NCBI GenBank assembly: GCA_963826975.1
Contig: CAWGZJ010000033.1
Location: 124,001 to 188,000 of the forward strand
Direction: 5' to 3'
DNA: 64,000 nucleotides
Source: Palsa-883 sp963826975
GTDB lineage: Bacteria; Pseudomonadota; Alphaproteobacteria; Acetobacterales; Acetobacteraceae
Every line of letters starts with the position of its first letter. The stretch's first letter is position 1. Of this stretch, positions 62,859 through 64,000 are shown piece after piece. The position numbers and the translations under genes are program-made. Under the pieces are notes generated by a model. It ran no database searches and was not told where the DNA came from. It saw only the letters and a program-made list of their open reading frames with translations.

Positions 62859-63152
62859 CTACGCGGCGTGGCGTGTATGCAAGCCATGGCCCACGGCGAG
62901 GTGGCCGTGTTCCGTGGCCGCGATCCGATAGTAAGTCAGGACATAGACCCGGACCGCGCTGGTTCGCCCGCCGACATGCCCCTTGGCTTCGATCTGGCGA
63001 ACCAGCTCGCTGGCATCCAGGTCCTCACGCAGGCAGATCTCCAGCAGTGCGTCCCACAGCTCCGGCTCCAGGCGCATGCTGGTCCGGCCGCGTGCCGCGA
63101 CGACGTTGCGATTGACAAGGCGGCTGCCGACCACTGGGTACTCCCGCACCAA
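62859..63152 (-). CDS. Ribbon-helix-helix domain protein
   Basis: The 97-residue protein has an RHH_4-type domain: RTSMRLEPELWDALLEICLR forms the strand and first helix, and DLDASELVRQI the second. RTSAVRVYVLTYYR near residue 64-76 is the typical continuation. Such proteins bind DNA as dimers. No partner gene is seen next to it, so it may be a stand-alone regulator or an orphan antitoxin. Confidence 0.82.
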   Translation of the reverse strand: MVREYPVVGSRLVNRNVVAARGRTSMRLEPELWDALLEICLREDLDASELVRQIEAKGHVGGRTSAVRVYVLTYYRIAATEHGHLAVGHGLHTRHAA

Positions 63153-63236
63153 ATCTCCCGCTAAATGACCACAGGCCAGTTAAGGGAGTGTTTCGGCGCG
63201 GAATACGTGGGTGTTTTTCAGAGATGGGGGTGTTCG

Positions 63237-63794
63237 TCAGGGATGGCCGACACCAAGGCGGCGATTGACCGCAAGTTCGTCCGGAGTCAGCTGGAATCCG
63301 GCCAATACCGTGTAGGCGGCGCCCGATTTGGTGCCGCTGACCGGAAACACCATCTGAACACCCTCGCTGTTCCAGGTCACCTGGTCGGTATTCGGCGGGA
63401 AGACGATGTGCGCCGGGTAGATCTTTTTGTCCAGAATCTGGCCGCCTTCGAGGACTGCCAGGAAATACGGCACATCCACCTCACGGCCCTGCATCGCCGG
63501 CCCACGCGTCAACTGCATGGTGAACCCGACATCGGCGGCGACCTGCTTGGCGGTGTCGCCCGCCTGGCATTTCGCCGGAACCGCCACGATGCGCCCGGAC
63601 AGCACCAGGTCACGGATGTCCTGGGTGGCGGCGGACTCGACGCGATAGCGGTTGATATCGGCCGCCTGCCACAGCAGGTCGGTGTGCGGGCAGGCGGGCG
63701 GAAACTGGTCCTTCGGCGCCCCGCAACCGTCGAGCAGGGCAAGCAGGCCCGCCAGAATAGTGGCGGCCGCGCAGCGGTTCGGAAGGCGGGGCAT
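63237..63794 (-). CDS. Putative lipoprotein of unknown function
   Basis: From ATG 63794 a signal sequence ends in LALLDGC, a plausible lipobox with Cys near residue 24. The mature part of about 160 residues has no motif I can name. It contains three more Cys and a region (PYFLAVLEGGQILDKKIYPA) that resembles alphaproteobacterial proteins of unknown function. It is probably anchored in the outer membrane or periplasmic face. Confidence 0.75.
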   Translation of the reverse strand: MPRLPNRCAAATILAGLLALLDGCGAPKDQFPPACPHTDLLWQAADINRYRVESAATQDIRDLVLSGRIVAVPAKCQAGDTAKQVAADVGFTMQLTRGPAMQGREVDVPYFLAVLEGGQILDKKIYPAHIVFPPNTDQVTWNSEGVQMVFPVSGTKSGAAYTVLAGFQLTPDELAVNRRLGVGHP

Positions 63795-63849
63795 TGGTGG
63801 CTCCGGGCTGTGGCGGGCATCACGACGTTGGTCCCCCGGCCCGGGTGCA

Positions 63850-63892
63850 AGCTGGCACCCCAAGCCTGGATCCCAGGCCTGCGGTGCCAGCT
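63850..63892. repeat. Nested intergenic palindrome
   Basis: AGCTGGCACC (63850-63859) pairs with GGTGCCAGCT (63883-63892), and CCTGG pairs with CCAGG inside. It is a compact foldback in the gap after the lipoprotein start. No T run is present. Confidence 0.6.
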
Positions 63893-64000
63893 CGGGTCGT
63901 TGCCGGCGGGGCAAGGCGGCGGCATAGTGCCCGCCGCCCGCCGGATCAACCCACCGGACCAGCCCAACCTTTCCATCGGCCCAACCCGACCCTTCCTTCG

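Overview
The window looks like a chromosomal segment from a high-GC alphaproteobacterium, most likely an Acetobacteraceae or other Rhodospirillales relative. This is inferred from the GC-rich codon use, the gene order ftsI-murEF-mraY-murD-ftsW-murGCB-ddlB-ftsQAZ-lpxC-bamD-recN-ligA, and the family resemblance of the proteins. No rRNA, tRNA or CRISPR array was seen.

Region 1 (1-24.8 kb) is a division and cell-wall cluster on the plus strand, then lpxC, bamD, recN and ligA. Genes overlap by ATGA or GTGA junctions and probably form one long transcript. Many of these proteins carry short in-frame repeats of 4-5 residues. murG has an apparent one-base frameshift and murD an apparent one near its start; both look like sequence errors because these genes are essential. 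Region 2 (24.8-33.4 kb) is accessory: an Asp/Glu-racemase-superfamily enzyme, a VOC dioxygenase with a lost stop codon, a Phd/VapC-type toxin-antitoxin pair, an exported alpha/beta hydrolase, an oligopeptide-type binding protein, an unknown gene and a secreted metalloprotease with an RTX-like tail. Region 3 (34.3-41.4 kb) has two PEP-CTERM genes, each behind a sigma-54 promoter inside a duplicated block of about 1 kb. The block also carries the 3' end of an AarF/ABC1 gene, intact in one copy and truncated by an ISKra4-type transposase fragment in the other.

Region 4 (41.4-48.2 kb) holds a c-type cytochrome beside a Tat-exported thiamine-diphosphate enzyme, a small DUF559 nuclease gene framed by inverted repeats, an M3 oligopeptidase and an acyl-CoA synthetase. 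Region 5 (48.2-54.5 kb) holds a 300-bp tandem duplication with a conserved 24-codon reading frame in each copy, then an opp/dpp operon whose permease and binding-protein genes are full of frameshifts. Region 6 (54.5-64 kb) has an acyltransferase, two LLM flavin oxidoreductases, an RTX protein, a DegP-type protease with a clear terminator, a ribbon-helix-helix protein and a lipoprotein.

The two most interesting items are (i) the twin Arg/Trp-rich micro-ORFs in the 300-bp tandem repeat, each with a strong ribosome binding site and a terminator-like hairpin, and (ii) an inverted-repeat element family in which one copy encodes a DUF559 nuclease while several copies of about 100-115 bp look like non-autonomous derivatives.
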